Made by a program: the position numbers and the translations under genes. A DNA stretch of 64,000 nucleotides from Zarea fungicola (taxonomy: Eukaryota > Ascomycota > Sordariomycetes > Hypocreales > Cordycipitaceae): contig FWCC01000064.1 of NCBI GenBank assembly GCA_900169235.1, forward strand, positions 62,001 to 126,000, given 5' to 3'. Under the pieces are notes generated by a model. That model saw only the letters and a list, made by a program, of their open reading frames with translations. It was not told where the DNA came from and did no database searches. Of this stretch, positions 60,001 through 64,000 are shown piece by piece (position 1 is the stretch's first letter; each line of letters starts with the position of its first letter).

Positions 60001-61400
60001 TCACCCATCATCTTCCCAATCCTCATCGTCGATAATGTACGCCGTCTCTTCAAGCCCACGGATGACCTCTTCCACTTCAAGAGGATCTGTGATTGCCCAC
60101 ACGCCACCACCCTTGACGAGGTCTTTGCCACGCATGCCAACCTCCTTTCCGACGAGGTTGCGCCCAACTTTCCCAGGACCGATGCCGACCCAGCGGCGAA
60201 TCTTTTCCTGCTTGTCTAGGTAGCGTATGCTATCCCACCAGCGGACCGTCTCGAGGCAGCTGCGCGCCAACAGCTCCTTGAGCTCCTCTTTGCTACGAAA
60301 AGGCCGCGCGGTGACGTTGCTGATCGACTCGATTTTCCCTGGCCAGGTGACAATGTCTTCGTCTTCGCGGCCAGGCTCGCGGCTCTTGCCGTGGAGCATG
60401 TTGCGCATCACGGCCACAGCGGGCTTCATGATGGGGCTGTGAAAAGGGCTGTCGCTGTGCAGGCGCACGGCGCGGGGGTCGTGGCCGTGGAACTGGCGGA
60501 CATGGGCAATGAGTGTTTTGATGCGGTCAATGCTGCCGCTCAGCACAATCTGGTTCTTGCTGTTGATGTTGGCGATGAGGACTTGCTCAATCGGCGGCAC
60601 GTCCTCGCTGCTCTCGGATTTGCTCCCCGCGCTTGAGTGTCCGACAAAATCGTGCACGGCGTCAATCAGGCTGGGCAGGTGACCGGGCTCCGTAATCATT
60701 GCCACCATGCCGTACTCGCCGCCGTATTTGGACACCGCTTGCCGCGTGGCCTCGGACATGGCGGCCGCGCGCTCGCGCACCAGGTACAGGCTGTCGGCGA
60801 AGCTCAGATACCCGCCGGCGACGAGTGCAGCAAACTCGCCGAGCGAATGGCCCAGCGCCACGTCAAAATGGTCGGCGACGTGGAAGTTGAACTCCTTTTC
60901 GAGGATGCGGAGTATGATGATTGATGTCGCCATGATGGCGCGCTGGGAGTTTGTCGTCTGTGTGAGGACCTTGGAGGGTCCGTTTTGGATAATGTCGGAG
61001 AGCCTGTATCCGGCATAGTGGTCCATTTCCTCCATGATTTGTGACGTCGTTGCGGGAAAGGCCTCGAGCCATGGCGTGAGCATGCCGACTTTTTGGACGC
61101 CCTGGCCTGTTGATGGTACAGTGTCAGCCGTTACATGTTTGCTTGGTGGGTGGTGACGTGACTCAACGCTCGTTCGGCAGCGTGGATTGTGTACAGCAGC
61201 AACAATGACAAGGTGCACACACAGTTGGCGTGTCACGGGGAGAAGGAAGTTTCGGCATTCTTCATACCTGGAAAGAAAATAGCTGTTCTTGCTCTGGACG
61301 TTGGCCCTGAGCTCCATTGCCGTCGTGAGACTGCCACTCTTGTCGTCGCCCGTGACAGCTCCGGGCGCCGGAGCGCCGAGGTAGCAAACCGGTGGTGCAT
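60001..61400 (-). CDS. MCT1: Malonyl-CoA:acyl-carrier-protein transferase, mitochondrial
   Basis: Two exons (61400-61268 and 61106-60001) with a 161-nt intron give 412 residues. The N-terminus is Arg-rich without acids (MHHRFATSALRRPE, VAVSRRQWSSG), a likely mitochondrial presequence. The join across the intron produces FFPGQGVQKVGM, the standard start of the malonyl-transferase domain. The active-site serine is in ALGHSLGEFAALVAGG, and the catalytic His in SDSPFHSPIMKPA; NITSRPF-like text appears as SNVTARPF. This is the mitochondrial type II fatty-acid synthesis enzyme that loads malonate onto ACP. The C-terminus is acidic (DDEDWEDDG). The frame of a longer ORF over exon 1 is different; the chosen frame is the one that gives FFPGQGVQ. 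Confidence 0.92.
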
Positions 61401-62429
61401 CGCTGCAAGGGATGCTCTATTATGGGGAATAGCAACAAGTTTATAAGAATGGCCGTCTCATTTCCCCATCTGGCGTGGCAGTGAGTAACATGTGTGTGAG
61501 AGAGGCGCGGACAAGGGGAGACAGGGACAGAAAGGGACAGGAACCGGGTGCACAAAGAGAGAACAAAATGTACAAGTTCGAATCGTACTGCGTCTTGGCT
61601 ACCAGCTGGCGCTGTCTTGGTCTCGTCGGCCTTTTGGCTGGTGGCTTTGGCAGCGGCAGCCAGCAGGCATGCCATAAAAATAGCGGGGGCCCATCTGTGA
61701 AATGACGCTTGGCTCATGTGAGCGAGCCACGGCTTGCCGAGCCTGGGCCTTCTAGAACCCCACGGGCACTGATTTCTTGGAGGGGCAACTGGCAAATGCC
61801 GCCAGCGTGACTTGCAACTTACAGGGGGAGTGGCCCTGTGGGCAACGGGAGCAGAGACTCGTTCTCTGTCTGCCAGGCCAATTAAATAATGCACAAGGGG
61901 CTACTAATGCACCAAAACGGTACTGTAAGGGAGGTACCGGGCTGCACACTTACCGCTATCAACTTAGCAGCTACTGTATGTATTACCTAGGTAGTTAGTT
62001 ACTAGCTACCTCTAACCTAATGATGGAGTTCGACGATGCGTCCAAGCGCCCCTAGCCTTATCCCCCATCACCCACTATTGCCGTTGGTCCGGGCCAATCG
62101 CGCAGCCGCAGACTTCCTACAAGTCTTTGGCTCTGGGTCTCGCTGCAACACTCTTATTCTTGACTAATAAGCCTACTAGTAATACAGTAGTAAAAGTGAG
62201 GTGCCAAGCTGACGGACTCCATGGAGTATATCCTCTTTAAGTCATTGTTTCCTTGTTATTTTCTAGGTTTCCCCATTTTTGTATTCTTCAATTTTTTTTA
62301 ACCCGTGTCTCATGTCTCTTGACTGCCTTCGCGCTTTTTGGGCCATCCATTGTCAATGCCATGTCATTGGTCATATCCCCCAGCCCAACATTACCTACAT
62401 ATATACCTTCGTCTATGCTTGTGCCCGTT
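61401..62429. other. Intergenic region, about 1.0 kb
   Basis: Upstream of MCT1 and downstream of the AP-3 mu gene. An ACCTAGGTAG word is at 61984-61993, with related CTAGTAAT/TAGTTACTAG sequence around it. No gene. Confidence 0.6.
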
Positions 62430-64000
62430 CTAACACCGTAATTCAACGCCGCCTTTGCTTATGGTCAGGTACTTGACGCCCTTGTACGGCTTCACGCCTT
62501 CGCCCAGTCCCCGGCTCTTTCGCGTATCCAGCATGATGCTGTCCACTTTTAGCCCGCTTGCCAGCCAGCCCTTGACAGAGAAGCTCACCGATGCCGAGCT
62601 GGGCATCAGTATCTTGTTTTGTGCAACCTTTTGTGCGTCTTGTTCTCTGTTCCCGCCTTCATGCCCACCGCTGCCCTGCGGGGCCTTTGCCACCGGAACG
62701 CTCTGATACGGCTCGTCGTATGAATAGTCCTGTCCAAACCCGAATCCGCTGGGATCAAAGGCATCTTCTTGCCTCTCATTGCTCAGTGGACCCACCACTG
62801 TGCTGCGTAGTCCAAAGTGTGATGTCGGCCCGCTCAGCTCCTTGGCGGGAATGTGCCATTCGAGTACCTGCTGACCCGCACTGAAGCTGGCATCGCCTCT
62901 GCTTGGACGTATATCTGATAGGTTTCTGACATCGGCGGGCAGAGGTACACTAACGACCAGGTCGTTGAGCAAGGGTGATGCTGGTGTTCCTGGGTGCGGA
63001 GAGCCTAGGCGACCAGGGCCGCCACCTCGACCCAGCTGGCTTGAGGATGACGATCCAGGAGTGCCGAATATCTTTTGCACTTGTAGTCGGATCTCAAACT
63101 CTGATCCAGTAGCGCCCATGCCGGTTTTCATTTCCAGACTCACAGGCAGTTTCAGCGAACTTGACCCAAGGCTCCCGGACTTTCCACCTGTAAATGGGAG
63201 CAGGTCGACCTCGTAGCCTGCTAGGATGAATCTTCCGTCCGGCGGAATAAAGCTGAGTTCACCAGGCCGCTCCTTCCATCTATTTAATCGCACGCACGGG
63301 TGAAAAACGGGAAGATCCATGAAGTTTCCTAGATTGTGTTTGCCCGACGGGCTGGTTAGGTTCACTGTGATGTCCGGCACTCCAGATACCTTGGCCGTGA
63401 ATGCAATCGTTCCGTTTGCAAAGGCAGCCAGTGGTCTCCCCGAAGGCGCAAGAGTAACTGATAAAGTCTCGACAACATCGGCGTACATTTCGTTGGAGGT
63501 GTGCCGTACGTTTGCTCGCCGCCATGGCAGCGCTGTTCCATTGGTCGGGTTTATAGTCGGTGTATTCGAAGAGGAGTTGAGTTGTGATTTCCTGCACCTA
63601 GTTAGGTCTCGGCTCAAGACATCCAAAGCTGCGTAGGTCAAGGACACCATACCCAGGCAAATTGATACTCCCAAGAAGCTTATCGACCCAGCCTTCCACC
63701 TCCACCACCTCTCTGAGCGCATTCGGCTCCGTTGTGCAGATATTTCCCGCATCGCACATTTCCGTCAGGAGCTGTGCGGCAATGTCATAATTGTTCTCAA
63801 TCTTGACCGCCAGCAGCGGTGCGCCGATAAAGTCCTCCAAGGCATCAATAACGCGGTGCAGGAATTCGAGCACCAGCAGCGGCTCAATTTCAGTCGATGA
63901 AGTTGCTAGAAAGAGCAGGTTGCCGTGCGTGAGGCTAAACACAAGCGTAGGCGGGTTCGTGTTGGCCAGGTATACCAGATTCGGGCGCGGCGCGGGATAC
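62430..64000 (-). CDS. APM3: AP-3 adaptor complex mu subunit, 5' end outside window
   Basis: The visible part is the C-terminal bulk: an exon running from beyond 64000 to 63653, a 61-nt intron, and a last exon 63591-62430. The N-terminal longin-like domain is represented by NLVYLANTNPPTLVFSLTHG, LVLEFLHRVIDALEDFIG and NYDIAAQLLTEMCDAGN. The mu-homology domain starts at LPWRRANVRHTSNEMYADVV and includes VKVSGVPDI-like text, FHPCVRLNRWKERPGELSFI and PPDGRFILAGYEVDLLP, ending KPYKGVKYLTISKGG. Together these identify AP-3 mu, which binds tyrosine-based sorting signals for transport to the vacuole. A Gly/Pro/Ser-rich insert (QLGRGGGPGRLGSPHPG) is present. The acceptor was chosen as GTGCAG; a site 6 nt upstream is also in frame. 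Confidence 0.92.

Noticed and set aside
60001..61317. 438-codon uninterrupted reading of the malonyl-transferase region
   Set aside because: It translates through the intron (RYEECRNFLLPVTRQL onward) and loses the conserved FFPGQG start; the two-exon model is better.
61560..61600. TTCGAATC sequence resembling a tRNA T-loop (also near 30011)
   Set aside because: No flanking acceptor, D-arm or anticodon stems could be folded around either site.
61262..61894. 210-codon minus-strand frame overlapping exon 1 of the malonyl transferase
   Set aside because: Its text is low complexity and has no family features; the alternative frame gives a presequence and joins across the intron to FFPGQGVQKVGM.

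Overview
The window looks like a piece of a filamentous ascomycete chromosome, most likely Sordariomycetes and perhaps Hypocreales. Evidence: genes interrupted by short GT...AG introns (mostly 50-160 nt) with CTAAC/CTAAT-like branch sites; two Zn(II)2Cys6 regulators; an Nup133 and an AP-3 mu of the fungal type; and scattered TAGGTA/TACGGAGTA words that I associate with such genomes. The order is an inference, not a measurement. No tRNA, rRNA, CRISPR or intact transposon was recognised.

Left half (about 1-33.5 kb) is gene-poor. It starts with the N-terminal part of an unidentified Ser/Pro-rich protein (1-841, minus), then a 5.3-kb gene-free stretch, a tail-to-tail pair of an alpha/beta hydrolase and a monocarboxylate-type MFS transporter, and the housekeeping DNA primase large subunit PRI2. 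From 12.7 to 30.5 kb I find only a small CxxC protein and a doubtful 118-residue ORF, plus decayed coding relics: a fragment resembling the acyl-carrier-protein end of a polyketide synthase (25.9-26.2 kb), a 171-codon minus-strand frame with two TGA stops (26.7-27.2 kb) and another at 10.3-10.6 kb. A secreted, probably GPI-anchored protein lies at 30.5-31.5 kb.

Right half (33.5-64 kb) is gene-dense. In order: mitochondrial succinyl-CoA:3-oxoacid CoA transferase; a peroxisomal AhpD-like protein ending in SKL; an 811-residue Zn2Cys6 regulator; a 2H-phosphoesterase (DUF1868-like) divergent from a histidine-phosphatase; a 589-residue Zn2Cys6 regulator beside a sugar-porter MFS gene; eIF2-beta; Nup133; AFG1-like ATPase; TRAPPC2L/Tca17-like protein; mitochondrial malonyl-CoA:ACP transferase; and the C-terminal part of AP-3 mu, which runs off the right edge.

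Most right-half genes are core cell functions (translation, nuclear pore, trafficking, mitochondrial lipid and CoA metabolism). The accessory candidates are the two transporter neighbourhoods, the regulator/transporter pair, the two phosphoesterase genes and the relics. Exon joins were worked out by hand by requiring frame continuity and family-like protein junctions; all multi-exon models given total a whole number of codons. I did not find a convincing new multi-gene system; the best leads are the relics and the small unassigned genes.
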